From Phycisphaeraceae bacterium (GTDB lineage: Bacteria; Planctomycetota; Phycisphaerae; Phycisphaerales; UBA1924), in NCBI GenBank assembly GCA_019636555.1, contig JAHBXH010000001.1, positions 930,001 through 994,000 of the forward strand: a DNA stretch of 64,000 nt. The letters are read 5' to 3'. The translations under genes and the position numbers were made by a program. Each line of letters opens with the position of its first letter. The first letter of the stretch is position 1. Below are positions 26,808-36,520 of the stretch, piece after piece. The notes beneath the pieces are model-generated. The model did no database searches. It saw only the letters and a list, made by a program, of their open reading frames with translations, and was not told the DNA's origin.

Positions 26808-28427
26808 ATGGACACACGCAAGCGGAGTGGAATGTGTGCATTTGTGGTTGCGGGTCTGTGCGGTTCCGCGATCGGGTCTGCCGCGTCGGCGCAGATATTT
26901 CAGCGCGCGTACGGAACGCCCGCCCAGGAAGTAGCGCTGGACATCACCGATCTCTACGACTGCGACTACGCGACAGTCGGAATCCGTTCCGTCGCGGGAA
27001 TTCCGAGCGCCATCCAGGGAGTGCGATACAACTCGGATGGGAACATCCTCTGGAGCAAGCAGTATCTTCTCACCCAGGGCAACAACGCCGGTTACACGCT
27101 CGTCGAGGCCGGCGACCGCGCTCTGATTTTCGGATGCGAGTCGGCGTTCGGAGGCGTCGCCGTGGGCAAACTCGTGTTCCGGGTGACGCCCGCAGGCATC
27201 CCGATCTGGGGAACGCTCCTGCAGGGAACTCCCTTCGTGCCTTCCATCGCACCCGCCGCGGGCACGCTGGGCGTCAGCGTCCGCGAGATCTTCAATAAGC
27301 AGATCGCCTCCGTCAATCGCCAGGTCGGCGCGCTCGGAGTTTCGAGAGTCGGGGTGCTCACAGTCCAGACCGCCGCGGGCATTCTGGTGATCGAACGCGC
27401 CTACATCCCGCCGGGCTCCGATGCCTCGGAACTCGATTTCTCCGAAGTGCGACAGGCCAGGTTTCCCACCGGCTCAAACGATCTTCTGATCGTGGGCAAC
27501 ATCCTCGATGTCACGGTCGGAAGATACGGCGCATTCGCGATGCGCACCGATTCCGCCGGTAACATCATCTGGGCCCGCGAGTATCTGCATCCCTCCGCCG
27601 GAATCAGCATCACCGCCGACGGCTTTGCGCTCGACGGCGCGGGAGACCTGATCTTCAGCGGCAGGCGCGGCCCGGCGGTTCCCGGCCAGCTGTCTCCCTC
27701 GGATCTCATCGTCGCGAAGCTCGACCATCTCACGGGAGCGCCCATTTGGGCGCTCGATGTCGATGGTTTCACCAACGGATATCAAGCCGTCATCTTCACG
27801 CCCGCACGTACCGCCGTGATCGCCGGCATGGTCTCGCCCGGAGCCGCCGCACCGATCAACAGCGCCTCGCTCATCGAAGTGTCGGGCGCCGGCGTGTTCA
27901 TCCGCCAGCAGATCTACGGGCCGTTTGTCGCGGGCTTCAACGTTCGAGGCGAGGGCGTCACCAATTGGCGCCCCTGGGGCGGATACGCCATGGGCGGCGT
28001 GACCAACGACATCGGCGCCGGCGGCAACGATATCTACTTCGTGAAGACCTACACCGACTTCACGAGCGGTTGCCGCGAACGCATAGTTGATCCTGTCAGG
28101 AAACCGGTCGCGCTCGCGGTGAAAACACCGGGAATTCAGGTTGCCTCGAGCGATCTTTGGCAGCCCGTAAACGTCCCTGTCAACGACATCACGATGCTGA
28201 CGACCACGCCTTGCTTCACCAAGCGCTGCGTCGGCGACCTCAACGGAGACGGCTTCGTCGACGACGACGACTTTGTGATCTTCGCCAACGCCTACAACAC
28301 GCTTATCTGTCCCACAAACCCGGCTCTCTACTCCTGCTGCCCGGCGGACTTCAACGGAGACGGCTTCGTGGATGACGACGACTTCGTGCTCTTTGCCAAC
28401 GCGTACAACGCTCTGCTCTGCCCATAA
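26808..28427 (+). CDS. Secreted protein with two dockerin-like repeats
   Basis: 539 residues from ATG 26808, with AGGAGA 8 nt upstream. The signal peptide ends at ASAQ (residue 29). The body has repeated strand motifs such as DGNILWSKQYL, AGNIIWAREYL and GAPIWALDVDG, resembling beta-propeller or delta-60-type repeats. The C-terminus has two Asp-rich repeats (GDLNGDGFVDDDDFV and DFNGDGFVDDDDFV), each followed by FANAYN, ending CP. No catalytic motif is seen; it is probably a surface or matrix protein. A strong terminator follows. Confidence 0.85.
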   Translation: MDTRKRSGMCAFVVAGLCGSAIGSAASAQIFQRAYGTPAQEVALDITDLYDCDYATVGIRSVAGIPSAIQGVRYNSDGNILWSKQYLLTQGNNAGYTLVEAGDRALIFGCESAFGGVAVGKLVFRVTPAGIPIWGTLLQGTPFVPSIAPAAGTLGVSVREIFNKQIASVNRQVGALGVSRVGVLTVQTAAGILVIERAYIPPGSDASELDFSEVRQARFPTGSNDLLIVGNILDVTVGRYGAFAMRTDSAGNIIWAREYLHPSAGISITADGFALDGAGDLIFSGRRGPAVPGQLSPSDLIVAKLDHLTGAPIWALDVDGFTNGYQAVIFTPARTAVIAGMVSPGAAAPINSASLIEVSGAGVFIRQQIYGPFVAGFNVRGEGVTNWRPWGGYAMGGVTNDIGAGGNDIYFVKTYTDFTSGCRERIVDPVRKPVALAVKTPGIQVASSDLWQPVNVPVNDITMLTTTPCFTKRCVGDLNGDGFVDDDDFVIFANAYNTLICPTNPALYSCCPADFNGDGFVDDDDFVLFANAYNALLCP

Positions 28428-28456
28428 GGAACCCGCATCTTTGCGGAATCGCACTC

Positions 28457-28490
28457 GCCCGGCCCCTAGAAGGCCGGGCTTTTTCTTTTT
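28457..28490 (+). terminator. Intrinsic terminator after the dockerin-tailed gene
   Basis: The stem GCCCGGCC (28457-28464) pairs with GGCCGGGC (28472-28479) across a 7-nt loop and is followed by TTTTTCTTTTT. This is a textbook intrinsic terminator. Confidence 0.92.
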
Positions 28491-28548
28491 GACGGTATAT
28501 TGAGACGAGCAGGCCGAACGTTCTGAAAATCCGGCCGTAACTCACACC

Positions 28549-30144
28549 ATGCTCCGCGCTTGCTTCTCAACCGCCGCCCTCGCCATCGTCTGCGGATTCT
28601 CGCGCGGCGCTCCGCCCGACCACATCGTCATCGTCATCGAGGAGAATCACGGTCTCTCTCAGGTCATCGGCTATCCCGGCGCGCCATACCTGAACCAGCT
28701 CGCCGCGAACGGCGCACTCTTCACCGATTTCTACGGTCTCACTCATCCGAGCCAGCCCAACTACATCCACTTCTTCGCCGGCGCTTCCCTGGGCGTGATC
28801 GACAACAGCGTCCCGGCGGGCACGCCGTTCACCACTCCGAATCTCGGCGCGAGCATCATCGCTTCCGGTCGCACATTCGCCTCCTTCAGCGAGGATCTCC
28901 CGTACGCCGGCTTCGACGGCGCCACCTTTGGTGCCTACGCACGCAAGCACAACCCCTGCGCGAACTGGCAATCCGCCTCACCAGGCCCGAATCAGCTCCC
29001 CCTCGCGGCAAACCAGCCCTTCTCCGCATTTCCGTCCGATTTCTCGAAGCTCCCGTCTGTTTCCCTCGTCGTTCCCAATCTCAACAACGACATGCACGAC
29101 GGCACGATCGAACAGGGTGATGCCTGGCTCGCGCAGCACGTCGGCCCGTACGCGCAGTGGGCGATGAATCACAACAGCCTGCTCATCATCACCTGGGACG
29201 AAGACGCCAACACGCTCCGCAACCAGATCCCGACGATTCTCTACGGCCCGATGGTGAAGCCCGGCGTCTACGCCTCAACCTACACGCTCCACAATCTTCT
29301 CCGCACCGTCTGCGATCTCTCCGGCGCCGCACCTCCTCTGAACGCGCAGCTCGTTTCGCCCCTGGCCGGCGTTTTCGCTTCCGATCCCAACATCCAAAGC
29401 ATCAGCATCCGCCGCGGCACAAGCGGCGCGCTCGTGAGCGACACTTATCTCGACGCGGCCGTTCCTTCCGGCTCGCGCGCCACGATTTCTCCCATTCTCA
29501 TCGATAGCTCGCCCTCGATCACGCAAGGCCTTGTCCGTTTCGACGACTTCGTCGGCCGCGGCATCGGCCGGGTGCCGCCCGGTGCGCAGGTCCTCTCCGC
29601 CAAACTCAAGCTTCTCACCGGCCCCGCGACAAACGATCCGACCGTCAACGGCATCCTGCTCTACCGCATGCATCGAACGTGGAACGAGAACTCCACCTGG
29701 AATTCACTCGGCGCGGGCGTGCAATTCGATGGAGTCGAGGCGGCGCCGAGCGCCGAATTCGCCGTTCTCCCCAACGTGCTCGATGCCTGGGCGGTCTTCG
29801 ATGTGACCTCTTCCGTGCGCGACATGGTTGCGAACCCCGCTTCCAATCAGGGCTGGGTTCTAGCGCCCACCGGCGGCGACGGCTGGCGTTTCCTCTCGAG
29901 CGAAGCCGCCGTCGTCTCCGATCGCCCGACACTGGAAGTCACGTTCGTTCAGCCCGTCTGCGACGGCGATCTCAACGGCGACAGCTTTGTCGACGATTCC
30001 GACTTTTCGCTCTTCGTGCAGTCATACGACGCGCTCGTCGTGCCGCCCGCCTCGGCCTTTGCGGATTTCAATCGCGACGACGCGGTGGACGATGCCGACT
30101 TTGTCTCGTTCGTCGTGGCGTACGAGACGCTGCTCTGCGACTAG
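28549..30144 (+). CDS. Secreted phosphoesterase with DNRLRE-like and dockerin-like domains
   Basis: 531 residues with a signal peptide ending near residue 20. Residues about 24-255 match the acid phosphatase/phospholipase C-like phosphoesterase family: HIVIVIEENHGLSQVIG, YGLTHPSQPNYIHFFAG, VVPNLNNDMHDG and IITWDED. These carry likely metal and substrate residues. Residues about 285-470 resemble a DNRLRE beta-sandwich (SDTYLDAAVPSG, DVTSSVRDMVANP). The tail has two Asp-rich dockerin-like repeats (GDLNGDSFVDDSDF and DFNRDDAVDDADF). Probably an exported phosphate scavenger attached outside the cell. It shares its tail with the preceding gene. Confidence 0.85.
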   Translation: MLRACFSTAALAIVCGFSRGAPPDHIVIVIEENHGLSQVIGYPGAPYLNQLAANGALFTDFYGLTHPSQPNYIHFFAGASLGVIDNSVPAGTPFTTPNLGASIIASGRTFASFSEDLPYAGFDGATFGAYARKHNPCANWQSASPGPNQLPLAANQPFSAFPSDFSKLPSVSLVVPNLNNDMHDGTIEQGDAWLAQHVGPYAQWAMNHNSLLIITWDEDANTLRNQIPTILYGPMVKPGVYASTYTLHNLLRTVCDLSGAAPPLNAQLVSPLAGVFASDPNIQSISIRRGTSGALVSDTYLDAAVPSGSRATISPILIDSSPSITQGLVRFDDFVGRGIGRVPPGAQVLSAKLKLLTGPATNDPTVNGILLYRMHRTWNENSTWNSLGAGVQFDGVEAAPSAEFAVLPNVLDAWAVFDVTSSVRDMVANPASNQGWVLAPTGGDGWRFLSSEAAVVSDRPTLEVTFVQPVCDGDLNGDSFVDDSDFSLFVQSYDALVVPPASAFADFNRDDAVDDADFVSFVVAYETLLCD

Positions 30145-30297
30145 TGTGCCGCTGCAGCGAAATCGCTTTTCGTGCGATTGCGATGATCGCTTCCAATGGA
30201 ACCTTTCCGTAGGGGCCCGAGCGCAGCAAAGGGCCATTGCGCACGACACCGCCCGTCGCACTTCAATTTGTCATCGCCACATCGAAGGCGATCTGCT

Positions 30298-33200
30298 CTA
30301 GTGCGACGTCGGACTCGGAACCGAACTCGGTGCCGAACTGGGCGCGATCCCGCCTTTCGCTCTCCCGTGCTTCTCGAACAGTTTTTCCGCTGCGGCCTGG
30401 ATGATCACAAAGAACACCGGCACGAAGAAAATCGCCAAAAAAGTCGCCGCGATCATCCCGCCCAGGACGCCCGTCCCGATCGACTGCCTCCCCGCGGCAC
30501 CCGCCCCGCGCGCGATCGCCAGCGGCACAACACCGAGAATAAACGCGAGGCTCGTCATGATGATCGGCCGGAATCGGAGCCTTGCCGCGTTCACCGCCGC
30601 CTCGATCAGCGGCTTGCCCGCCGCACGCTCCATCGCGCAGAACTCGACGATCAGAATCGCGTTCTTCGCCGCCAGCCCGACCAGCGTCAAGAGCCCGATC
30701 TGGAAATAAATATCATTCGGGAAGTTCCGCAGCCACACCGCGACCAGTGCCCCGAACACGCCGATCGGAACCGCGAGCAGCACCGCGAACGGCAGCGACC
30801 ACTTCTCATACTGTGCCGCGAGCACGAGGAACACCACGATCAATCCGAACCCCACAACGATCGGCGCCTGATTGCCGGCCTTGATCTCCTGGAAACTCGC
30901 GCCCGACCATTCATATCCGTACCCCGGCGGCAGAACCTCCGCCGCAACTTCGCGCATCGCCCGCATCGAGTCGCCCGTGCTGAACCCTGCGCCCGGCGCA
31001 CCGGTGATCTGCACCGAAGGAAATCCGTTGAACCTCGCCACCGTGTTCGGGCCCGATTGCAATTTCAGCGAGATTACCTCCGACAGCGGCACGATCCCGC
31101 CCGTCGCATTGCGCACATAGATCTCTGTGATCGACTGCGGCGACTTGCGGAACTGCGGCTCGGCCTGGAGCTGCACGCGCCAGATCCGCCCGAACTTGTC
31201 GAAATCGTTGATGTACAGCGCGCCCAAATAGGCTTGCAGTGAGTTGAAAATGTCCGTGAGCGAAAGGCCGAGCATCTTCGCCTTGTCGCGATCAAGGTCG
31301 ACAAAGAGCTGGGGCGTGTTCACGCGCAGCGTCGCATTCAGGCCCGTGATCTCCGGCCGCTTCGCCGCCGCCGCCATGAACTGCTGCTCGACCGCCGCCA
31401 AATCACGCACGTCGCCCGCTCCCCGCGCCTGCAACTGGAATTCAAATCCGGCGCGCTGGCCAAGGCCCTGAATAGCTGGGGGGTTGAACGGAAGCACGAC
31501 TCCCTCGCGGTTGCTCGCGAAGTGCCCGTACACCTTCCCGATCAGCGCTTTCGCCGATTGATCCGGTCTCGTGCGCTCAGCCCACGGCTTCAATCGCGCG
31601 AACAAAATCCCTGTGTTGGTGCTGTTGATCCCGCCCGCGAGAAAATCGAACCCGCCCAGCATTACCGTGTGCGCGACGTTCGGGTCCTGCTTCAGAAACG
31701 ACTCAACCTCCGACGCCAGCTTGTCCGTCCGATCGATCGAGGCCCCGTCGGGCAGGATCATCGCGACGATGATGTACCCCTGGTCTTCATCCGGGATGAA
31801 TCCGCCCGGCACGGTCTGGAACAACCGATACGTCACGAACAACAACCCGCCGAAGATCAGCAGCGTCACCACCGCGAGCCGGATCGACAGCTTCACCGTG
31901 CTCGAGTACGCGTGCGTCAATCCGTCGAAAGCCTTGTTGAACCACCGGAATAAAACAAACTTGTTCCCGTGCCCAGGCTTGAGCAGCAGGCGGCACATCG
32001 CCGGGCTCAGCGTCAGCGCCACCAAACCCGAAATCGCGACCGATACTGCGATCGTCACCGCAAACTGTCGGTAGAGCTCGCCCGTGAGTCCGCCCAGAAA
32101 CGCGACCGGCAAGAACACCGCGCTCAGCACCAGCACGATCGCGACCACCGGCCCCGTCACCTGCTCCATCGCCTTGATCGTCGCCTCGCGCACGGGAAGT
32201 TGCTCGTCGTGCATGATGCGCTCGACGTTTTCCACCACCACGATCGCATCGTCGACGACGATTCCGATCGCCAGCACCATCCCGAACAGCGTCAGCGAGT
32301 TGATCGTGAACCCGAGCGCCAGCATCCCCGCAAACGTCCCGATGATCGCGACCGGCACGGCCACGAGCGGGATGATCGTCGCCCGCCAGTTCTGCAGGAA
32401 AATGAACACGACAAGGATCACGAGAATGCCCGCTTCGAACAGCGTGTGCACCACGCTCTCCATCGATGCGCGGATGAACTGCACCGTGTCGTACGGGATG
32501 AGCCATTCCACCCCCTTCGGGAACGACCGCTGCGCATCCCGCATCGTCGCCTCGACCGCTTCATACGTCGAGAGCGCGTTCGCGCCGGTCTGCAGATAGA
32601 TCAGGATGAGCGTCGTCGCTTTCCCGTCGAGCCGACCGAACAGGTCGTACGTCTGGCTCCCGAGCTCGACCTTCGCCACGTCCTTCAGCCGCAGCATCGA
32701 GCCGTCGGGGTTCGCGCGCAAAATGATGCTCTCGTAGTCCTCCGGGTTCTCGAGCCGCCCGCGTGTCAACACCGGCAGCGTCAACTGCTGATCGGCCGGC
32801 CCGGGCCTCTGGCCGATGCGTCCCGCAGGAAACACAGCGTTCTGATCGCGGATCGCTGTCGCGAGGTCCGTTACCGTAAACGCCTTCTGCGCCAACCGGT
32901 CCGGATCGACCCACACGCGCATCGCGTAGTCCTTGCCTCCGAAAATCGTCGCGTCGCCCACGCCCGGCACGCGCTTGATCGCATCGAGCAGATTGATCGT
33001 CGCGTAGTTCGACAGATACACATCGTCGTACTCGCCGTCCTCGGCGCGCAGCGCGACAACGGCGAGCAAGCTCGTCGATGTCTTCGTGACCGTAATGCCC
33101 TGCCTCACCACCTCCTGCGGCAGCCGGGGCTGCGCGATCGCCAACCGGTTCTGTACCTCGACCGCCGCCAGATCCTGATCCGATCCGATCTCAAACGTCG

Positions 33201-33477
33201 CCGTGATCTTCAAGACGCCGTCGTTGCCCGACTGGCTCTGGTAGTAGATCAGGTGCCGCGCACCCGACAACTGCTGCTCGATCGGCGCCGCCACCGACTG
33301 CGCCACCGTCTCCGCGCTCGCGCCCGGATACGTCGCGCTGATCACCACGCTCGGCGGCACGATCTCCGGAAACTGCGCGATCGGCAGGCTCCGGATCGCC
33401 ACCACGCCAAGAAGCGTAATCAAAAGCGAGACCACCGTCGCGAACACCGGCCGATCGATGAAAAACTTGGCGAACAT
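30298..33477 (-). CDS. RND multidrug efflux pump, inner-membrane subunit (AcrB/MexB type)
   Basis: Proton-driven exporter of hydrophobic compounds. 1059 residues from ATG 33477, with AGAGGAAG upstream. It has the classical start MFAKFFIDRPVFATVV and two halves, each with a large periplasmic loop. GIVVDDAIVVVENVE contains the proton-relay Asp pair of TM4. The second half includes GLAAKNAILIVEF and ends with IAATFLAIFFVPVFFVII. It lies 28 bp after the adaptor gene on the same strand. No TolC-type outer-membrane gene is adjacent, so that subunit must be elsewhere. Confidence 0.95.
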   Translation of the reverse strand: MFAKFFIDRPVFATVVSLLITLLGVVAIRSLPIAQFPEIVPPSVVISATYPGASAETVAQSVAAPIEQQLSGARHLIYYQSQSGNDGVLKITATFEIGSDQDLAAVEVQNRLAIAQPRLPQEVVRQGITVTKTSTSLLAVVALRAEDGEYDDVYLSNYATINLLDAIKRVPGVGDATIFGGKDYAMRVWVDPDRLAQKAFTVTDLATAIRDQNAVFPAGRIGQRPGPADQQLTLPVLTRGRLENPEDYESIILRANPDGSMLRLKDVAKVELGSQTYDLFGRLDGKATTLILIYLQTGANALSTYEAVEATMRDAQRSFPKGVEWLIPYDTVQFIRASMESVVHTLFEAGILVILVVFIFLQNWRATIIPLVAVPVAIIGTFAGMLALGFTINSLTLFGMVLAIGIVVDDAIVVVENVERIMHDEQLPVREATIKAMEQVTGPVVAIVLVLSAVFLPVAFLGGLTGELYRQFAVTIAVSVAISGLVALTLSPAMCRLLLKPGHGNKFVLFRWFNKAFDGLTHAYSSTVKLSIRLAVVTLLIFGGLLFVTYRLFQTVPGGFIPDEDQGYIIVAMILPDGASIDRTDKLASEVESFLKQDPNVAHTVMLGGFDFLAGGINSTNTGILFARLKPWAERTRPDQSAKALIGKVYGHFASNREGVVLPFNPPAIQGLGQRAGFEFQLQARGAGDVRDLAAVEQQFMAAAAKRPEITGLNATLRVNTPQLFVDLDRDKAKMLGLSLTDIFNSLQAYLGALYINDFDKFGRIWRVQLQAEPQFRKSPQSITEIYVRNATGGIVPLSEVISLKLQSGPNTVARFNGFPSVQITGAPGAGFSTGDSMRAMREVAAEVLPPGYGYEWSGASFQEIKAGNQAPIVVGFGLIVVFLVLAAQYEKWSLPFAVLLAVPIGVFGALVAVWLRNFPNDIYFQIGLLTLVGLAAKNAILIVEFCAMERAAGKPLIEAAVNAARLRFRPIIMTSLAFILGVVPLAIARGAGAAGRQSIGTGVLGGMIAATFLAIFFVPVFFVIIQAAAEKLFEKHGRAKGGIAPSSAPSSVPSPTSH

Positions 33478-33505
33478 CAGCTTCCTCTCGCTTCGAACAG
33501 GTCGT

Positions 33506-34726
33506 TCACTTCTTCGGTGCGGGTGCCGCGACCTTTGGATTCGCCGGGTTGGCTGCCGCCGCCTCCCCCGGCGTCGCCACGTTCTCCGCAACTCTCACTT
33601 CCATCCCCGGCTGCACTTTCTGAATGTTGTCGACAATCACCCGCTCGCCCGGCTTGAGCCCGAACTCGACCGTCCAGTCGGATCCAAGCCAATCTCCCAA
33701 AGTCACCGGGCGACGCTCCGCTTTCCCGTCCGAATCCACCACAAGCACGAACGTCCCGTTCGGCGTGTTGAGCACCGCCTGCTGCGGCACAGTCAGCACG
33801 TTGGGCCTCTCCACCCCGAGAATCTTCAACTTCACATACTGCCCGGGCATCACACGCGCCTCAGGGTTCGGAAACTCCGCACGGATCATCGCCGTTCCCG
33901 TGTTCGGGTCCACCTTGACATCCACGAAGTTGATCGTGCCCGTCGATTCGAAGACCGTCCCATCCGAGAGCGTGATCTGCGTCGGCAGGTGCTTGTCGCT
34001 GATCAGTTTGATCCGCCCGCTCGCCACGTCGCTCCGCCACCTGAGGACGTCGCGCTCGCTCACGTTGAAGTTCACGTAGATCGGGTCCACCTGCTGGCTC
34101 GTCGCGAGCAGGCTGTTCTGCCCGGAATCGACGAGCGCACCCTCCTGCCTTTCCGCCTGCCCGATTGTTCCCGACACCGGCGAAAGAATCTTCGTGTAAC
34201 TCAGCTCGAGCTCCGCGTTCGTCACCTTCGCTTCCGAAAGCTTCACCTCCGCAACCGCCTGATCGCGCTGCGCCTGCGCGCGGTCCAGGTCCGCCTGCGC
34301 GATGCCGCCCTTCTCCACGCCCTCCTTGACGCGCACCAGGTTCGACTCGGCGAGCGCGAGCGCCGCCTTCGCCTGAGCAAGCTGCGCCCGCGCGATCTGC
34401 AGATCCGCCTCGAAGCTCCGCGGGTCGATCGTGAAGAGCAGATCGCCCTCCTTCACCTTCCCGCCTTCTTCAAAGTGCCTCTTGAGCAAGAAGCCCTGCA
34501 CCCGCGCCCGGATCTCGACCGTCCTCGACGCCGCCGTCTGCGCGATGAACTCGTAGTTCCCCGGCACGGTCACCGGCGTCACGGTCTCGACCGACACCGT
34601 CGGTGGGGGCGCCGCGCCCGCGCTCGCCGAAGGCTTCTTGCCGCAGGCAGCGATTCCGATCGCCGCAATTCCGGCCAGCGCCGCCGCTCGCGCAAGCCGC
34701 CACCTCTCCGTTCTGGCATGATTCAT
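33506..34726 (-). CDS. RND efflux periplasmic adaptor lipoprotein
   Basis: Membrane-fusion protein that links the RND pump to an outer-membrane channel. 406 residues with a lipobox-like IAAC (Cys28). It has the lipoyl half-motif TVEIRARVQGFLLKRHFEEGG, a coiled-coil hairpin (about 110-175), the second lipoyl half YTKILSPVSGTIGQAERQEG and a beta-barrel. The C-terminus is Ala/Pro-rich. A TATGCT box lies 6 nt before the ATG, suggesting a leaderless transcript, but its -35 is weak. First gene of a two-gene operon with the pump. Confidence 0.94.
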   Translation of the reverse strand: MNHARTERWRLARAAALAGIAAIGIAACGKKPSASAGAAPPPTVSVETVTPVTVPGNYEFIAQTAASRTVEIRARVQGFLLKRHFEEGGKVKEGDLLFTIDPRSFEADLQIARAQLAQAKAALALAESNLVRVKEGVEKGGIAQADLDRAQAQRDQAVAEVKLSEAKVTNAELELSYTKILSPVSGTIGQAERQEGALVDSGQNSLLATSQQVDPIYVNFNVSERDVLRWRSDVASGRIKLISDKHLPTQITLSDGTVFESTGTINFVDVKVDPNTGTAMIRAEFPNPEARVMPGQYVKLKILGVERPNVLTVPQQAVLNTPNGTFVLVVDSDGKAERRPVTLGDWLGSDWTVEFGLKPGERVIVDNIQKVQPGMEVRVAENVATPGEAAAANPANPKVAAPAPKK

Positions 34727-34828
34727 GCCCGAAGCATAACTACGCCGAGTCCTACGCCACCGGGGACGCTCATTCTGTTTGAAACATGCGCCCGAATGCC
34801 AAAACCACCCGCCGAGCCGCCCGCAAAA

Positions 34829-34902
34829 CGCGCCCGGGAGGATTCGAACCTCCGACCATCGGATTAGAAATCCGATGCTCTATCCAGCTGAGCTACGGGC
34901 GC
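34829..34902 (-). tRNA. tRNA-Arg (anticodon TCT)
   Basis: A full cloverleaf on the minus strand: acceptor GCGCCCG/CGGGCGC, D-arm TAGCTCAGCTGGATAGAGCA, anticodon stem TCGGA/TCCGA with loop TTTCTAA (anticodon TCT, reads AGA) and T-arm GGAGGTTCGAATCCTCC. The 3' CCA is not encoded. Confidence 0.95.
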
Positions 34903-35000
34903 ACGCAAAGATCATAGGAATTCACGCACTCTCCGAGCCCTCGATTGCGTCGAGCGTTCCTCACGCCGACGCAATCACTTCTTTGTGTGAAAGCTCTTCC

Positions 35001-35046
35001 CTCCGCGCAACTCCGCACTCTCCGCCGACTCCGCGTTCTCTCTCCA
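35001..35046. repeat. 9-nt tandem repeat (CTCCGCGNA family)
   Basis: About four to five degenerate 9-mers of the type ACTCCGCGT lie between the two tRNA genes. Their complement matches the unit order of the array at 51857-51904, so the two loci share a repeat family rather than just composition. Confidence 0.7.
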
Positions 35047-35096
35047 GGCTTCCGCTCTCCTCGTCGGCGCTCAGATTTGCGATCTCGGTCGGGAAA

Positions 35097-35171
35097 TACG
35101 CCCGGCAGGATTTGAACCTGCGACCCTCGGTTTCGAAGACCGATGCTCTATCCAGGCTGAGCTACGGACGC
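35097..35171 (-). tRNA. tRNA-Arg (anticodon TCG)
   Basis: Cloverleaf on the minus strand: acceptor GCGTCCG/CGGGCGT with one terminal G-U and one internal G-U pair, and anticodon stem TCGGT/ACCGA with loop CTTCGAA (anticodon TCG, reads CGA). The T-arm contains GCAGGTTCAAATCCTGC. No CCA is encoded. It is 194 bp from the other arginine tRNA, in the same orientation. Confidence 0.94.
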
Positions 35172-35212
35172 GTCGCGTCATAATAGAACAGCCGTCCGCC
35201 GCACTTTGTCTT

Positions 35213-35298
35213 TTCCCTTCGCCCCTTCGCCCCTTCGCCCCTTCGCCCCTCTGCCCCTCTGCCCCTCTGCCCCTTTGCCCCTTTGCCCCTCTCCCCAT
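35213..35298. repeat. Octamer tandem array upstream of ychF
   Basis: About ten 8-nt units, GCCCCTTC then GCCCCTCT then GCCCCTTT, run up to 16 bp before the ychF start codon. Neighbouring units are the most similar, as expected from local duplication. The complement is the octamer of the der insertion. The array occupies the place of the ychF leader and ribosome site; no Shine-Dalgarno is visible. Confidence 0.85.
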
Positions 35299-35313
35299 CT
35301 ACCATCCGCCCCC

Positions 35314-36417
35314 ATGGAAGCAGGAATCGTCGGTCTCCCCAACGTCGGCAAAAGCACGCTCTTTAACGCCCTCACCAAGGCGGGCGCGCTCGCCGCCAAC
35401 TACCCCTTCGCCACCATCGAGCCCAACGTCGGCGTCGTCCCCATCCCCGATCCCCGCCTCGAGATCATCCGCACCCACATCGAATCCCAGAAGATCGTCC
35501 CCGCGATGCTCCGCCTCGTCGATATCGCGGGCATCGTGAAGGGCGCGAGCGAAGGCGCCGGCCTCGGCAACAAGTTCCTCAGCCACATCCGCGAGGTCGA
35601 TGCGATCCTCCAGGTCGTCCGCTGTTTCACCAAAGCACCCGGCGGCGAAGACATCACACACGTCGACGGCTCCGTCGATCCCATCCGCGATATCGAGACG
35701 ATCAACACCGAACTCGTCCTCGCCGATCTCGAGGTCGTCGCCGGCGCTCTCGGCAAAGCCGAACGTGCCGCCAAGAGCGGCGAAAAAGAGTCCGTTGTCC
35801 GCTTCGAAGTCCTCAAAAAGCTCCAGCCCGTCCTCGACGCCGGCAAGCCCGCCCGCACCGTCCACTTCGACGACGCCGATCATCAGAAATCGCTCAAGAG
35901 TCTCAACCTGATCACCTCGAAAAAAGTTCTCTTCGTCATGAACGTGGACGAGGACGATGTGAACGGCGAGAACGAGCTCTGCATGAAGGTCCGCGAGCAC
36001 GCGAAGAAGGAGGGCGCCGAGTGGGTCCCCATCTGCGCCAAGATCGAGAGCGAACTCGCCGAACTCTCCGATGCCGACCGCATCGAGATGCTCCAGTCGA
36101 TGGGCATGGCCGAGCCCGCCCTCAACCGTCTCGCCCGCGCGACCTACAAACTCCTGGGCCTCCAGTCCTTCTACACCGCCGGCCCCAAGGAAATCCGCGC
36201 CTGGACCGTCGCCATCGGCGCCACCGCGCCGCAGGCCGCGGGCGTCATCCACACCGACTTCGAACGTGGCTTCATCCGCGCCGAGATCTACTCCGTCGCC
36301 GATCTCGAGAAGTTCAAGAACGAAAAAGCCATCAAAGAAGCCGGCAAGATGCGCGTCGAAGGCAAGGACTACACCATGCACGACGCCGACGTCTGCCACT
36401 TCCTCTTCAACGTCTGA
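35314..36417 (+). CDS. ychF: Ribosome-binding ATPase/GTPase YchF (OLA1 family)
   Basis: 367 residues from ATG 35314 ([20 protein letters not shown]), the normal family start. A longer frame would translate the upstream octamer array. The P-loop is GLPNVGKS; the switch and G3 block [20 protein letters not shown] follows, then the TGS-domain end [22 protein letters not shown] and [18 protein letters not shown]. Members bind ribosomes and hydrolyse ATP, and they link translation to stress responses. The gene is complete. Confidence 0.96.
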   Translation: MEAGIVGLPNVGKSTLFNALTKAGALAANYPFATIEPNVGVVPIPDPRLEIIRTHIESQKIVPAMLRLVDIAGIVKGASEGAGLGNKFLSHIREVDAILQVVRCFTKAPGGEDITHVDGSVDPIRDIETINTELVLADLEVVAGALGKAERAAKSGEKESVVRFEVLKKLQPVLDAGKPARTVHFDDADHQKSLKSLNLITSKKVLFVMNVDEDDVNGENELCMKVREHAKKEGAEWVPICAKIESELAELSDADRIEMLQSMGMAEPALNRLARATYKLLGLQSFYTAGPKEIRAWTVAIGATAPQAAGVIHTDFERGFIRAEIYSVADLEKFKNEKAIKEAGKMRVEGKDYTMHDADVCHFLFNV

Positions 36418-36424
36418 CGTCGGG

Positions 36425-36458
36425 AGCCCCCTCCCCGAGGGAAGGGGTTGGGGGCGGG
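36425..36458. repeat. Palindromic element copy after ychF
   Basis: A copy of the palindrome found in miaA and der, here in opposite orientation and slightly diverged (core CCCTCGGGGAGGGGGC on the minus strand). It begins 7 bp past the ychF stop and has no tandem array next to it. Confidence 0.75.
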
Positions 36459-36520
36459 CGCAACGTGTTCGCGGAGTTGAACACAAAGGTCGTGCGCCCT
36501 CGCAATCGCGCCGCCTCTAC

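Noticed and set aside
31969..33657. 562-codon plus-strand frame opposite the RND pump
   Set aside because: The minus-strand gene is unmistakable; the opposite frame is Arg/His-rich nonsense.
35206..35313. N-terminal extension of YchF
   Set aside because: It would translate the octamer array; the family starts at ATG 35314.
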